This document shows positions 10,962 to 24,790 of a DNA stretch of 64,000 nucleotides, piece by piece. The notes under the pieces are model-generated. The model was given only the letters and a program-made list of their open reading frames with translations, did no database searches and was not told where the DNA came from. The stretch comes from Plectrocnemia conspersa (Eukaryota > Arthropoda > Insecta > Trichoptera > Polycentropodidae). The stretch covers positions 434,001 through 498,000 of the forward strand of contig VTFK01000146.1 of NCBI GenBank assembly GCA_009617715.1. The letters are read 5' to 3'. The translations under genes were made by a program, and so were the position numbers. The first letter of the stretch is position 1, and every line of letters begins with the position of its first letter.

Positions 10962-11039
10962 GCTAAATTCAATTTTTAAAAAATTCATACAAATATAAAT
11001 TCATTTGATTAAAAAATGTATGCATTTGTTGTTCCCTTA

Positions 11040-11300
11040 GTAACAAACAAACGGTAAAAAATAAAACACAAGATCGAGTCAAGAGTTTTCGGTGGCTAAG
11101 ATAGGGTCAAAATCCAAGATGATGACCCCAACATCGGTGGTCCAGATCGTCAGCAAACGAGATGGGAGTAAGAAAAGGTGCGATACGAAAGCCTACACAT
11201 CTCAAAAAGCTAAGTAACGTGTTGATTATATCCGGGATAAACTTAAACAAAAATATAAAACCGCACGTAAATTTAAAATATTCTTCCTCTTGTTTCTCAG
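11040..11300 (+). other. Short coding-like stretch of unknown origin
   Basis: Just downstream of the Penelope-like relic, the frame beginning near 11,056 stays open for about 50 codons, reading SKSKMMTPTSVVQIVSKRDG and a Lys-rich continuation. After a stop at 11,215 it resumes as a second Lys/Arg-rich stretch to about 11,280. Codon content and hydrophilic composition differ from the A/T-rich flanks. It could be part of the same element, of another transposon, or chance. I assign no function. Confidence 0.25.
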
Positions 11301-13540
11301 TGCATAGGATTTAATATAAGGATTTATTTTTTTACTGAAAAATCTTTTAATACCATCCGGATAAATATCATTAATTGTGCAGTATCCCATTACATCAGTT
11401 TTTTTTAATCAAATTGTAAGGAAAAAGCAACGCATTGTTACTTGACATATTATTTGTACACTTAATTTTTTAATTTATCTTGTGATTGTATTTTACTTAA
11501 ATTGTATATCTTTAATTTGGTCAGTAATACAATTTTTTTTATAAATAATGTATTATTACCAAAAATGATTCTTTAATAATATTCTATTGACAAATGCTTT
11601 TTTGTTTTTGGTTATTATTTAAGACACTCTCAAAGATGCAATGTTTACTTTAAGTGGTTTATTAATAGCTTTTTCGAACATGTATAGCTTTTCTTACTTT
11701 CATCTTTCATTTTTGCTTTCCGTATTTTAGTATTTCTTTGGTATTCTGTTTCGTATTTGGAGTGCATTGTCTGAAAATTTTCGAAATTTTCTTTATTTGC
11801 AATCGTCACAGTTGAATTTTATATTAACAGCATTTATCTTAAGTCATATTAAAAAATCATGTTCCCATTCTTCGTGGTTATGATGCGTATTATTTTTTTG
11901 TTTATCTCGTGACTAAGGCTAAAAAATTTTTGCATTCAATATTTTAATTACATGTTACTAAGATATCAGTATTTCTTTTAAATTATTCACAAAATATATG
12001 TAAATATTTATGAATCTACTTTCAAATGCGTCACTCAAAAAATATAATCTATATTATCTAGTTAATATTAAATTAATTTAATTTTTTATTAAAATAATAA
12101 TTAAGAAAATTATATTACTAAGCTATTTTCATCAAAGATAATTAAGTCATTATAGAACTATTACACTGGGAACGGTAGTACTTTAATAAAATATACATAA
12201 ACTGAATACGGTCCGCAATTTTCGCGAATTTTCAGATGCTTATATTTGTATGTTTTGACATAACTATCTTTTATATTACGCTTCCATAATAATTAACTAT
12301 GTATATATTGCCATCCCTTCATAAAACTTTTAATCTTTTTTACTTAGTTTTAAGTAACATTAATTTTAATACATATGAAACTATTTTTGGGTCGCAATAT
12401 TCAATGTTTTATATTAGTGAATTCAAAATTTTACAGTTCCTTGATGAATATTGAATTCACTAATAATTAGAGAAGGTTCTTAACCCTTTTACTTATTTTT
12501 TATTAAATCCCAAGATTTTGAAATTACTTGTATTTTTTATTATATACATAAATTAATATATAATATATACTAAAACACATTTATATAATGGAGCAGTAAT
12601 GATAAATACAATTTATTGTATTGAATAATTTTTTAAAATTAGTTACATGCACATAAAATTTTTTTTAATACACAATAGTCAACATAATAGTATAATATTA
12701 AAAAAATATATTGTCAAAGTTGATATTTTAAGTGATAATATAAAATAAAGTTAAACGTTTTTTATCAATTTAACTATGCTCTCCTTTTTATATTTATTAT
12801 TTTTGTTCCTCAAATTGCTTTTAATTCTATTATTGTGTTTTGCCCCATTAAAGGGCTATTTAATATTTGTGAGCATATCCCTCATGTGACAAGTGCAGGT
12901 GCATCAAACTTTCAAAATGGTATTAGAGCTCCTCGCAAAAAACCAATCCCGAAATATTCGAGATTATGTTTGTTCTGTATTTTCCGAATTTTAATATAAA
13001 AAAAACAATATTTTAATTAAAAGTTAAGAAAAATCATTAGATTTCGTTCTCGATTATTGAGATGTATCAATTTATGTATACATATAAATCAAAGTGATAA
13101 TTATTCATTTATAGAAAAATACTTATGTGTTACAAATATATACATCTATCTTTTTAAAATATTACTGTTTTCAGTTTTTATTTTATTTAAAAAATATATA
13201 AAGTTAAAGCTAGTCTTAAATTTATTTCCAAATTATTTTTTATAATTTTATCGAAAAAAAATAAAATACAATAATTTATTGATATTACCTATATATAGTC
13301 TGTATTATTAAAGATCAAAAAAATTCGAGTAGTTTGTATATAATTAAGTTAAAATTAATATTTTTTAATTGAATTATATATAATGATTTACATAAACTTA
13401 CGGTTAATTTATAATATGGTTTTTCAAAAATAGATTATCAAATATAAAATAGAATATCTTTATTGTGGTAATAAAATAATATTCTATGGAAATAAAGTAT
13501 TTACTTAACATTTAAAAAACGTGTTAAACTCCGCCCAAAC
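11301..13540. other. Long AT-rich tract
   Basis: More than 2 kb of A/T-rich DNA with frequent homopolymers and little complexity. A 62-codon frame at 13,057 is pure A/T-codon translation and is rejected. No gene, RNA or mobile element was recognised. Confidence 0.55.
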
Positions 13541-15110
13541 CAATAAATCTCTCAACCAAAGAACCGCCGGTAATTTTAGACTAATTGACTCTCGTATTTT
13601 CTGTAGAAGCTCAAAAAAAGTGTATTATTTTAAAGGTCGTTAACTTTTTTTTTCACTCAGCAAAGTTCACTCGCAAAAGATTGTAGCGGCGATATCTTTA
13701 TTTACGACGCCAATAAGTCAAGTAGATTTATTACGAATTATTCCGCGGTGGAAGAGATTAGCTAGAAGCCATTTGTAAGGAGACATACATCCGAGAAGAC
13801 AAACACTTTTTCTCCACATCTATCTTCGAGTGCTTGCGATTAGTCTTCGAATATATTTCCTGGATTGTGACATGCGCTTTTTTAAGTTATAAGAATATAG
13901 TTCAGAGTTCGTACACCTTTGCAATCGGATGCTTCTGAATACCAGTAGATTGATGTCCACTATTAGCCCATTATCTGTTATGGTTAGATGTATGCATTAA
14001 ATTATGCACGTTTTAATAAATAAAATGCTAACTGACTCTTATCTGAAGTTCTGTCTGTCACGAAATGCATTTCAAAGTGTTGGTAGACTGTGTCTAGGCT
14101 ACTGTCTTATCTTTGAGTATGCATCTTGTAACGCTAAACGACCATTCTGAGAGAGATGTCGCAATTGGAGCCGAATAAATGGAACGTTACAAATTTATAG
14201 ATCAGATTGTTTCTAACAATATTTGAAGAGGATATTATATTCCAAATATTTTTGCGCAAATTCCTACATACACGAAATCTCAATATTTCAAGCGTAAAAT
14301 TCCCAAAATTAGCTTTTAGTCCCTCTTTTGAAAGAGGTCATTGTTTAACATTCCAGTCAAGGATCATTGGTGTCGGAGAATCCAATCAGGGGTAAAATCA
14401 GCGAACCAAAAGTCTGAGTAAGGATAATAAAAATGGATAACAATAAGTTGTGTCGTTGTTTAACTCTCGGTAATTGTGGGCAATTAGTGCATATTAAAAA
14501 TGTTATCTTATTGACTGAGCTTAAATTTTTCCTTTGCGGCTCAGCACTACTAAGGCATTCCACTAAACTTCTGCATCCGTTCGAGGTTCATATGTATTTA
14601 TAAATAATATATATGTATATAATGCAGAGAAATTGTTGTTTGATGTGGATGGAATGCAATGGTTTTGTTTAATACATAGAATTTTACTTAGAACTGCGTA
14701 ATGGGATAAATAAAATATAGCCGTTTGCTATTATTATTGTAGAAAAAAATATTCTTTGCACTCAATTTCATAGAAAACAGTTTACGAGAGTCATTAATTT
14801 ATATTTAAACAGTAGCTACATATATATTTTTTATGTTTTTATATGTTTTTAATAAATTAATTTAACATTATACGCACAAATGATTAAATGAACTATTTTA
14901 TTAGTTAATAAATGACAAATTGTATAGCTTGCGAACTAATGATAAAAGTACTTATAACGGAAAAATGCTGTATCTATCTATATGTTGTAAAATTATTTCT
15001 AAAAATATTTGGAATCAACGCATAAATTAATATTATAATAATGTCGTAATTAGCAAATATTTGTAATTTAATTAAATCAAAAAAATAATACAATTAACAT
15101 TTAATATGGA
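13541..15110. other. Balanced non-coding region, then AT-rich
   Basis: From 13,541 to about 14,600 composition is balanced, with short frames on both strands that overlap each other and show no signature. From 14,600 to 15,110 it is A/T-rich. No RNA gene seen. Confidence 0.4.
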
Positions 15111-15111
15111 A

Positions 15112-15425
15112 ATGTAACGGCCATTCTTAGGCGAGAGAGTCCAAATAGCTGTTCTAAATGTCGGGAAGTATTCGCTGGAGTGTCGAGTTGAATTATTGGC
15201 GGTTGTGATCTGTTGTAATGTGTTCTTGTGATGATGCTGGACAATCCATTGATGTGTCTAATGCTGTGACTCCAAAGCGTCCTTCCTGGTGCATCTCTGG
15301 AGCGTTTTCCTTTATCTGCTTCTTTCTCTCTGCTTGTCTGTTTTAGTGATTGCTGATTAGAGACAGTTCTAGCGAATCTTAGATGAGGATGTTGGAGGGC
15401 ATCGCTTTTTGTCATACCCACAAAA
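15112..15425. repeat. Dispersed repeat family L, copy B
   Basis: This is the second copy of the repeat at 3,560-3,885, in the same orientation. GTCGGGAAGTATTCGCTGG lies at 15,160-15,178 and ATGAGGATGTT at 15,383-15,393, with a homologous ACAG(T/C)TCTAGC word between. This copy is GC-richer and longer in the middle (about 15,250-15,350). It is open on the minus strand for 106 codons, hydrophilic and Ser/Arg-rich, but the frame is not conserved in copy A. An LTR or a retroelement fragment is plausible; not identified. Confidence 0.55.
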
Positions 15426-17030
15426 TATATTGACGCCTTAGTAGTGAAACTTCCAGATAGCCATATTCAGCGATCGTTAACAAAGGTAATTTTCACACAA
15501 AAGGGTATTTTTTTCGATACATGGGTGATTATAAGTGATTAACGTCTTTGAACGGATGTGTTAATAAGTGGTCGGAGAAATATTATTTATTATTAATGCA
15601 ATTGTTTAAAATCGATCTCTATTTTTATTGTTAAGCCTTACTGTCAAGACAAGTTAGTATTTCTTTATTTTTTTAGAAATAGTAGTTTGCATGACCTTTA
15701 AATGAATTATACAAGTAGTTGAAATATACTTATAGTATATTGTTTTTTGTTGTTGTGAAATAGTCAAGCTCTTGTTTGTCGCAATTTAAAAAAAATTTAT
15801 AAATAATAATACAAATAAAACATTACATACTATATCATAAATACAGTTTATTATTTAAAAAAAAAATATTGTGACAAATAAAACACATTATTGTCGTAAT
15901 GTATACCGCTTCATTGTATTCGGACTAGGAATTGCAATACTGATAGTACCGATACTGGTATTGGGTCAAAAATTGCCTTCCGGTACTAAACGTAGTACAA
16001 AATGAAATACCGTTAGTACCAAAAATATATGCTTATTTTTTTTTTAAATCCGTGCATCTTATTTGTTAAATAGGGTATCTTTATGGTTTAGAACTATGAA
16101 TGATATAAGCAGAAGCGAGGAATAAAATTATGTTGATCGAAGGGAAATAATATATCCATTTTAGTCCAGGAGGGCCCACCTTACCTATGCAAAAAATTTT
16201 ACCGACTGATATTTCGGCGCAAATTTTCAAAATTTTATTTAACATGTTCGATATTTTGTAAACATAAAATAAATACATTTGCTATATCTCGGCAAGTCTA
16301 ATAGTACCTAGCAGTGTTCCCAGTAATTCTCTTATGTAACAGAAAAATGACTGCGCTCTGTCGGCTCCTTTTTATGATAGGGATGGCTGGCGAAATGAAA
16401 ACAAAAGCAGGTATTGCATACACGAAATTCTTTCTACTATTTATATATTTTTATCTTCATTCAAATATATTTTTACCCAAATAGTCCACGAAATATGCTT
16501 CACTTAAGGGAAAAATATTCAGTCTCAAAAATTATATTTGAATAAAAAACATTTTTGAAAAATTTGCGCGAAATGTATGTCTATTTAAAAACGAAAAAAT
16601 CTTTTTCATTGGAAAATATTGCAATGATATTTTTTTCTGTTACCAACTAAAGAAAAGTTGTACTAAATGATATAATTAAAAGCAAATTTAATTTATATTT
16701 CATTTCCTTGAGTAAATAAATATATAAAAAAATATTTTTTTTATTGTTGTAACAACTAAATACTGTTGCTATTTATTAGCTTACATTACAACATTAAAAA
16801 CTCAAATTTAATAGAAATAAATAAGTATACGAGAAATAAATCTTTCGAAATTAAATATTAAATGTCCGATAATTAAAGTAAAATAAATCACATAAATGTC
16901 ACTAAATATAAATATTTGTTTTTAAAAAAATATGTCGCATTTTGAACAAATTGATTAACAATTTTTTACTCGCTCCTTTCTCGTCTTTATGTAATTCTTA
17001 GTAATCTAGTATTTTCACGCAAATAATCTT
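15426..17030. other. AT-rich DNA with a repeat-like GGTAC cluster
   Basis: Around 15,945-16,012 five or six words of the type ATAGTACCGATACTGGTATT, CGGTACTA and ACCGTTAGTACC are packed together, in both orientations. Similar ACCGGTATT words occur at 49,224-49,258, and such words are common in hAT-like MITEs. The rest is A/T-rich. A 65-codon minus frame at 16,081 is unsupported. Confidence 0.35.
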
Positions 17031-17640
17031 TTATGAAATCTACGGAAACACAATGGAAACAGTAAATAATAAAAATTCGATTAATTGCTCTATTCTTAAC
17101 AATATAAATAGAGAACTCAATAGCATCTCAAGTATGAAGTTTTATCGTAAAGTTTCACATATGGATTTATAGTTTTTACGCGCCGAGATTATAGCATCAA
17201 CTTTATTACCGAAGGATAATTTCACATACGATTAAAAGTGTAAATATAAATTACACAGGAGCATCAAACGCTACTTGCTCAAAATGGACATAAATGTTTT
17301 GTTATTTCGTTTACTATACACCATAATAAAACACGAATGCTTGATTCGACGCATGTGCGTTTGATGGACGAACATATAATCGTCGGGTCATCGTCGTTGT
17401 AATTTCAATGGTTTATTGCGACTTTTTACGTTATAAACATTTACGCTTAACGACCGAGTCGGTGGCTTTCGACGACGATGCATTAAAAATACAAGATTCG
17501 AGTTTATATGCAGCGTGCAGAAAATGGTTAGGAATCGCATAACGTTTTATACGGTATAAATATTTTTACGGTGTGCATTATATAGGCTTTGCATAAATAG
17601 TTCATTGTGGAATGGAAGATCGTGTGACATGGTAAATATA
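17031..17640. other. Non-coding island
   Basis: A balanced, non-repetitive sequence without open frames. It includes GGTTTATTGCGAC and ACGTTATAAAC words, which resemble Abd-B/Caudal-type sites, and a CG-rich ATCGTCGGGTCATCGTCGTTG stretch near 17,380-17,400. Candidate enhancer by texture only. Confidence 0.35.
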
Positions 17641-18120
17641 CTATATATACAGTGTTGCAGATGTGAGCTTGAAAATACAGTTAGTGATGCTATAATATTT
17701 TTCTAGAATTTAATCAAAACTGTAGAAATAATATGAACTTAAAATATTGTACAAAAGTGTGCACTATTGATTTATTTTCGATTCATATTCATACAAACCT
17801 TTGAACATATTTTATTTTATGTTATGTTAATTGTCTCCCCTCACATTTCGATTCATTTTTGTCCCTGGATTTTTTTGAATATGGTTTAAGAGTGTAAATT
17901 GAAAAGAGTAGGAGAAAGAACAAATCCCATCAAATATAATCAAAGAGATTATATTTTTTAGATATTGCTAATAATATTTTTTTGACGAAATATTTATGAA
18001 GTAATTTACTTATTTTTATTACTGTTTATAATGATATTAAAGAAACTGTAAAATAGACTTGAAAATCGCTAATTAAAAATATTTGCTATAAATAAAAAAT
18101 AATATCTAGATTTAATTAAT
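17641..18120. other. AT-rich spacer
   Basis: A/T-rich; nothing supported. Confidence 0.5.
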
Positions 18121-18800
18121 TACGAGCTAGTCGATGCTATCGCTTATAGGACCGTTCTCATATCCTTTTAATAGACTCATCTAGATATGTCAGTTTTAAC
18201 CCTTGCCTTTCATATATGATGCACGTTCATTACTTTAAACCGATTCGGCAACCATATGGCAACCCTTTACCTGAGCGTCACGCGACAAGTCGCCATAGAT
18301 TTTGTTTGACGTCCCGATAAATTCATTGGGGTTCGGCTATGTAATCATAAAAGGAAACACAAGAATGCCCGATCGGGTTATCGCGGACCTTAATGGAAAT
18401 TAAAAGCGCGAGTAGCAATTACCGTTTAATTACCCACAGTGAATATTCATGATAGGCAATAAAAAGAAGAACTGGGTGCTCACTTTTTTCAGGGTTTATA
18501 ATGAAAATTGATTCCCTTTATGGTTTAAATATTTACGTGTAGGAATGTCGAGGAGCTACTGTTTCTCGGTTAAATTTAACTGAGCTATCAACGATAAAAT
18601 AATTGTCATTATTGAGAGTGTTATTTCATGTGTAGCAGGACACAATGGGGAGATCACGAACGTGAGATTGAAATTAATTTGATATTGCAGTAGCTCACGT
18701 GCTTCAATTTTTAAATGGTCACTCAAGGGTATTTAATGTTGACACTTTTGATGAATTAACTTATTAATTCGAGAGCGTTCGTTTCGTGGCGTTGGCTGGA
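18121..18800. other. Non-coding island with TAATTACC-type words
   Basis: Balanced sequence with repeated homeodomain-like cores (CAATTACCG, TTTAATTACCC) near 18,415-18,436, plus GCGTCACGCGACAAGTCGCC near 18,274-18,293. There is no frame over 60 codons. This is one of the cleaner enhancer-like islands in the window. Confidence 0.35.
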
Positions 18801-19880
18801 TATAGTAAAAAATATATAAGTTAAGCTGTTATACTTATTTTATAATTTATCATAATTAACAATAATTTATCTTCCTGCAAATATTTATTTATTTATGTTG
18901 TATTTTTAAATGTTGCAGAGAGTGAATACAGTGACTTAAATATGACGACTGTGTCGTTTTTGGCTAAAAATCACAAATTTTAAGTGAAGTGTAACCGAGG
19001 CGTTATCGTGGTCCAAGAACAAAGATTTTTTTCCATAATTCTGGTCGTGTTCTACAGATTTGAGTGAGAACAGTAAAAATACTGACGGTTTAACGTGGAT
19101 GTGTGCAGTTGTAGCAGACTTTATTTTTTTAACAAACGTCCCAAAATTTTAGTGAAAATTGTTTCACATAAAATGATTGAGATACAAATTTCTCAAGCAA
19201 CGTATCTTAATTTAATTGTTCTTACATTTTCATCAGTAGTTGATGTGATAAACCAACCTTTCTTCAATTCGTCTTCTTTGACGTCTTTGTGGCTCGATTG
19301 AAAACATTTGTAATCATAATAAACCCTTAGTTTAAATAAAGTATCTATGATAAAACGATTTTTTAACATTTGGACCAATTCACTGCACTCTACTATATGT
19401 TGTCGCTGAGCACAATACAACACAAAGTACGATTCTAATATAGTTGAGAATTGACAATCGCATCCCAGATAGTTGTATCAATCTGTTACTTACAATTTAG
19501 TTTTTTTGTGTCACATTTAACGTACCTCAAAATATTTTTTTTGTATATTTTTGCTTGAATATTACTTTTAGATTTTATTCGATGTTGATTTATTAAACTA
19601 AAATTAGACAGACAGACTAGTATAAAATATGATATCAAACAGTGGCTTTATTAAAACAAACAAAGCTTTTGCTTTCGCGTATTGCTTTTCATTTCATCTT
19701 AGAATAGTTTTGGGAATATAATGAGTTAAATTTTTTAAGCTTTGTACTTTTATAATATATTGAACTTTAAATTTATATAAATTATTGATTTATATATATT
19801 TATTCTTGATTAAAATACGGAATATGTATTAGAACTTTGTAATGATAAATTGTATATCTTAATCTTGGCAATCGAACATT
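18801..19880. other. Mostly AT-rich, weakly complex
   Basis: Positions 18,900-19,450 are moderately complex, with two overlapping short frames on opposite strands (68 and 76 codons) that shadow each other and have no signature. The remainder is A/T-rich. Confidence 0.4.
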
Positions 19881-20340
19881 ATAGCTCTTACGTTTCAGCG
19901 GATAGTTTATGTACGTATAAAACGCGCGTTAAAAATTTACGTACGCATTTTTCACCGAGCAGAAAATTTACGGCTTGGCGTCGCAAGTCGTACGTACATA
20001 ATTTAACGTAACTCGAATGCTCATAGTTGCGTTTTATTGACGCTTTTGTAAATAAAAGCCGACGTTTTATGGACACGACTGCCGGACAAAGTTGCACACC
20101 GGTATGTAGGGTTTGGATGCATTTTATCGTTTTTTGTAATATTCTTCCATTCACTCAACTCCTATATGGGGCAGTTAGGTTATCGCACTCGAGCCAGATG
20201 TTTGAGAGGGGTTGTATTTTTAATTTTGAAAATTCGCAGACGAAAATATGCAAAGCGAATATGCGCGGACATGTAACGGATGATGTTGTCGGACGGATTG
20301 GGTTAAAAAATATAAAGGAAAATTTATAAAATAAAAAATA
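19881..20340. other. Non-coding island
   Basis: CG-containing balanced sequence with several TTTTAT(T/G)G and TACGTACG words, for example GTTTTATTGACGC near 20,030 and GTTTTATGGAC near 20,065. Overlapping frames of 88 and 100 codons run on opposite strands and give no protein signature. Candidate regulatory element. Confidence 0.35.
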
Positions 20341-20369
20341 CAGCTACATAAAGGTATTAATTTGATTCG

Positions 20370-20512
20370 TAAGAAGTGTATTTAAATATATGAATTATAT
20401 GTTAGGATTACACTTCTTAACTAAATAGAACTTTAAATAGTATTGTTAATCTGAAACTTATGTATCTTTATACACTATTGATAGCTTAAATCAATCTAAC
20501 TTAAAGATACAT
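20370..20512. other. Two adjacent stem-loops
   Basis: TAAGAAGTGT (20,370-20,379) pairs exactly with ACACTTCTTA (20,410-20,419). ATGTATCTTTA (20,460-20,470) pairs exactly with TAAAGATACAT (20,502-20,512). Both loops are about 30 bases. Two perfect stems of 10 and 11 bases side by side suggest a small palindromic element or a structured transcript, but A/T richness makes chance stems more likely than usual. Confidence 0.4.
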
Positions 20513-21350
20513 GGTAAATAAATAGTTCAAACTAAATGTTGTAAAGAGTAGCGTTGAAAAAAATTGTCTTTAAAACAGAGCATTAAACAAAAAAGTTTAG
20601 GGAATTGTATCTAATGGATTGCTATTCTTTTAAAAAATTTAGTTAAAAGTTCCGCTAGAGATATTAACGGTATTAGTAGTCTAAGTCAAAGCTTTAAAAA
20701 AAAAGATGTACTTGAATGTTTTCTCGTTTTTTTTTATTTCTCATTTTAATTTCGCAATTTTGATAAATATGTGGTTTTAATAACAAGGTATATTATTGAA
20801 AAATTTTAATATATTTGTAAAATATCTGATTTTGCAATGATTTTTTTTGTTATTATTAAAGCATTTAAATTAAATTATTTATAGTAATTAAAATTTAAAA
20901 TTACTAATTAAAATAACACACATTATTTGTTATAATAGTATACCTTTATACTTTGATTAATTACATAGCATCGATTTATAAAGCAATACTGGGCTCCCGT
21001 ATTTATATCCATATTGTCGAGAAAATTGTCAATAGAGATATAAAACATTTTTGAATTATTAAAAAAAAAACGAGATTTAATTTCACCTTGTGGAAAGCAC
21101 CCATACATTTTTGCAATCTGCCGATCACATGCATAGCGGTTTCTTCTTATCTGATTATAAATGTAGTTCTTTGATTGCCAAAGCAAAAATAAGGCTGATT
21201 ATTTGAATATAAATATTTGAAAAAATTGTAACAATTTTTTACAGCTCAAATACCTTTACTGACTTTTATTAAAAGCTTATAAGCATGCATATTTTCAAAC
21301 ATTTGGCACGGATCTACCCTTTCTGATGCAATGGTATTAAACAATCAGCG
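20513..21350. other. AT-rich spacer
   Basis: A/T-rich except about 20,940-21,180, where a short 87-codon minus frame is open without any recognisable motif. Nothing supported. Confidence 0.4.
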
Positions 21351-21354
21351 GTTG

Positions 21355-21890
21355 TATATTATTTAAAATATTCGTACATATTTATTTTCAGCAAAAAAAG
21401 TTCCATTATATTTTTTTATCGATCAGAAATTTCTTGAAAATTTATAATTTTCGATTAAGCATTTTTCTCGAAAAATTCTTGAGAAGAAACACTAAATATG
21501 ACGGTAAAGATGATAAAAATTATCATGACTTCCAGTTATTTCTAATGCGTCATATGACAGTTTGTATAAAAAAATATTGGTGCAATTTTATTTAACTTCG
21601 TCTTCTTTTAATATTCCTAACAAAATTTGACAGCAAATTTCATCGTCAGTTTTTTTTAAAAAATAAGCATTTTTTGACTTTCAAATAAATCATCATTACA
21701 ATGTAACTTTACGGTAAAACGTCAGTAACTTTTTGATAAACGGTCGGTAGTACTACGATTCGGCAGCGGATATAAAATATTTGTACAAATTTAATTTTAA
21801 ACATAAATAGTTATATAAAAATTCTTGATTTGTCATTTTTATCAAAAAATTCTTGATAAATAGTTCTATAGAAGAAATACTAAGTGAAAT
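21355..21890. repeat. Two diverged direct repeats
   Basis: About 21,362-21,500 and 21,765-21,885 align in direct orientation. Shared words include AAAATATT(C/T)GTACA, TTCTTGA repeated twice in each, and GAAGAAA(C/T)ACTAA. They flank about 260 bases of unrelated sequence. Either long direct repeats of a small element or an old tandem duplication. Identity is modest, and A/T bias inflates the match. Confidence 0.4.
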
Positions 21891-22560
21891 TTCCTAATTT
21901 AACTTAATATTTGTCAAATTAGAATTTGCTGTTGCGTAGAATTTGCAACATTCATATTTAGAAGTAATAAGTAAAAAAGTTACACGCGTTTGTAAATCCT
22001 AGAGTTTCAAGATAAAATCCAAAAAAAATAATAGTTTCTTTTTTTATAAAATATTTATTTTAATACGATAATAATTTTTACTAATAAACTAATGCAATAC
22101 ATGTTTATGCTATATTACTATTTGTTATAAGGGTATTAAATAAAACATTAATTGTCACAGTTAAGTGTAAAAAAGTAAAAAAAGCTTTTTCGAATTAAGG
22201 GAAAGAAACAAAGAAAAGAAAATACAACGGATTATGTATATATACCCAAAGATCTAGAACCATTGAAATGTGTTTCTCAGCATCTAGAGTAATATATGCT
22301 TTGCATTTTCTATTTGTCCGCTTCTAAAGCAATATCTACTTTCTTTCTATTATATTATTCGATATATGGAATTAGTGAGTTAGTGTGAGAACGCAAAATA
22401 TTTTTCCAGTATTTTCTGATATAAAAATAAAAATGTTATTTTATTGTTGATATTTAAAGGGATTTAAAATAATTTGCTAAATTTTCTGTAAGCCTAGATA
22501 TTTAATGTTAGATTTTTATTTACATACTGTTCACTTTAGAGAGGCGGGGGTAGAGTCTGT
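21891..22560. other. AT-rich spacer
   Basis: A/T-rich with scattered complexity near 22,230-22,340. No feature. Confidence 0.45.
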
Positions 22561-23240
22561 TTACTTTTAGTATATATAAGATTTTCTCCCTTCGATTTTC
22601 ATATCCAGACCGCTGGATCATAGTGACTTGCTCGCACAAAATAAAAGCGATCTAGAACGTTACATTATTAGTCGGTAAAAGACATATAATTTTAAAAAAA
22701 AGAACCGCTTCTACAGATGATTACAACATTACTGAATTATATGCGTAATAAATAAAACGCAAATAAATATGAAGCAATATATTTATGAGCATTTAACAGC
22801 AAAAAAAATAAAATATACGATCTCTCGTTAATATTCGTTCAATAAAAAATTCCTATGTACTTTGATGAAAGTACATCACAGCAAAGGGGAATGATTTTTT
22901 ACGGTTATCAATTTGTGAGCCCACACACATACACGAGAGGCATAAATCGTAAAAAATAAAAACAAAAACTATGATTTCCCAGCGTCGAGTCTGGTAAATT
23001 TAATTTCCATGTGGGGAGCGAGTTTTAGAGTTTTCATCACAAAGTGGCACTTAAATATTAACGGTTAACCTGATACAATGTATGCGCGATTTTAAGAGAG
23101 GTTTTCAATTACGCAAAGGGGGTTGGTGGGTCGGAAAAGCCGTGGGGGTGTATTTGTGATCGTTTTACGGCCAGGGGTCCGAAGCCGATAATGCGGTACA
23201 AATGCTTTGTTTGATATGTGAAATTCGAGTGATTCATATG
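22561..23240. other. Non-coding island with G runs
   Basis: Balanced sequence. Near 23,116-23,152 there are three plus-strand G runs (five, three and five G) with GGTTGGT and GTCGG between. No open frame of note. Confidence 0.35.
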
Positions 23241-24400
23241 GGTTTATGTACATATTTATCTATTTATGTATATCGGTAGACATAAATTATAGATAAATTA
23301 TTATGGGTAATGAAATTTTATTAGTATATTTTTTATATTGCTTTAAAAAATACTTTTAATTTTAAATATTAATTGTGTGAATCCAAAACTATAGTTTTAT
23401 ATTAAAAAACATCAATTTTATCAACTTAACTTTATATTCCAAGCTTTAAACATTTTATGTAGAAATCTCGCATGCATTCGTGCTGAGTATTACGTGTTGT
23501 ATGAAAGCTACAGAATTTCTTATAACGAGTCGAAAAACTAGTTATAGGAGCATGAAAATTCGCTATAAACGTCTCGTCTCGGAAAGCGGAAAACTCGTGG
23601 AAAAATAAGCGTTTTGAGTTATGATGTGCGCAATTAAATTCTAAGTTAGCACTAAACGAGTGAGGTCATTTTGAAAAATAAACTTTTGGCATACAGTATA
23701 AATATATAATAAATTTTATCGCAGTGGAAAACGGAAAGGCTTTAACTGTCGGTAAATGAACGTTAAAATTTTAAGAACTACCAGCAGTTGCTTCGGTGCA
23801 TTCCTTAATTTATGTACGGGGATATAAAAGAAGATTATTTTATAACGGGGCTAATCCGAGTGCAATAAAAACACGAAAGGGGGTGTGCGGGTGGTAGGGA
23901 GGTTTGGATGGAGAGTTTCTCAAAATTAGCGAGATTAGAATTAAGACAGACGTTGTTTATCTTTGAAGATATATAAACAGATGAAATAAGAAGGCAAATA
24001 TAATTAACAAGCGTTGATAATCCTGATAATTATAAATTATTTTATTTATAGTAGAACCTATAAATATTCTTACTTATAATTTTTAATTATCAATAATATG
24101 TATTAAAATAGGCAAACTTATTTTAATTAAATTTATTTTAATGCAAAATTATGAGTTGAATTTGATTTTTTTTAGACTTATAACTATTTAAAAAATCCTT
24201 ATTTTATTTTATATATGTGTATGTGCAGTTGTATTTATATCATATTTAGTGTTTGTAGCCCCACATGTACTCTTTGATAAAAAAAATTTAGTTTATCAAA
24301 TCTACATTTTTAAAATAAAAATTTGCTAATTTAAATATTGATATATAAATGAACAATTGTTAAAAGGGTTTCTTCTTCATTTTCTTGCATCCTTTGAAAA
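23241..24400. other. AT-rich flanks around a balanced block
   Basis: Positions about 23,450-23,940 are balanced and end in a G-rich tract at 23,879-23,905, with G runs of five, three and three followed by GG steps, close to a quadruplex motif. The flanks are A/T-rich. No gene found. Confidence 0.4.
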
Positions 24401-24790
24401 AACTTTGAGAACCATTCTCGTGTATCGAGTCTAATTTGAAAATCCTTTGTTTGGCCGCGTGCACTTGTGTCGTAAAACGGCGAACGAGTGCGCTCCCGAC
24501 TAATTGCCATTACTGGCGCTCGTGAAACTTGCGCAGACGTCTCTTCCCGATGCTCTATCTATGCAGTTTCTCATTTGTATATGCGTTTTTGTAATGCTAA
24601 CGTCTTATTCTTGTTCTTCGCTCTTAAGGGAAGATAGCGGTGGGTAGGTGTTGCAACGCAACAGCCCGGCAAAGACGGTATATAATAAAAGTTGGGGGTT
24701 TATTAACAACGTGGCGACAATGCCATGGAACGCGTTAAACTCGTCGTTTTATAGTTCAAAGATGGGATTTGATTAAGGAAATGTAGCCAA
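24401..24790. other. Non-coding island
   Basis: A GC-richer, non-repetitive block around 24,440-24,760 with several CG dinucleotides and no open frame. Candidate conserved non-coding element; unconfirmed. Confidence 0.35.
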
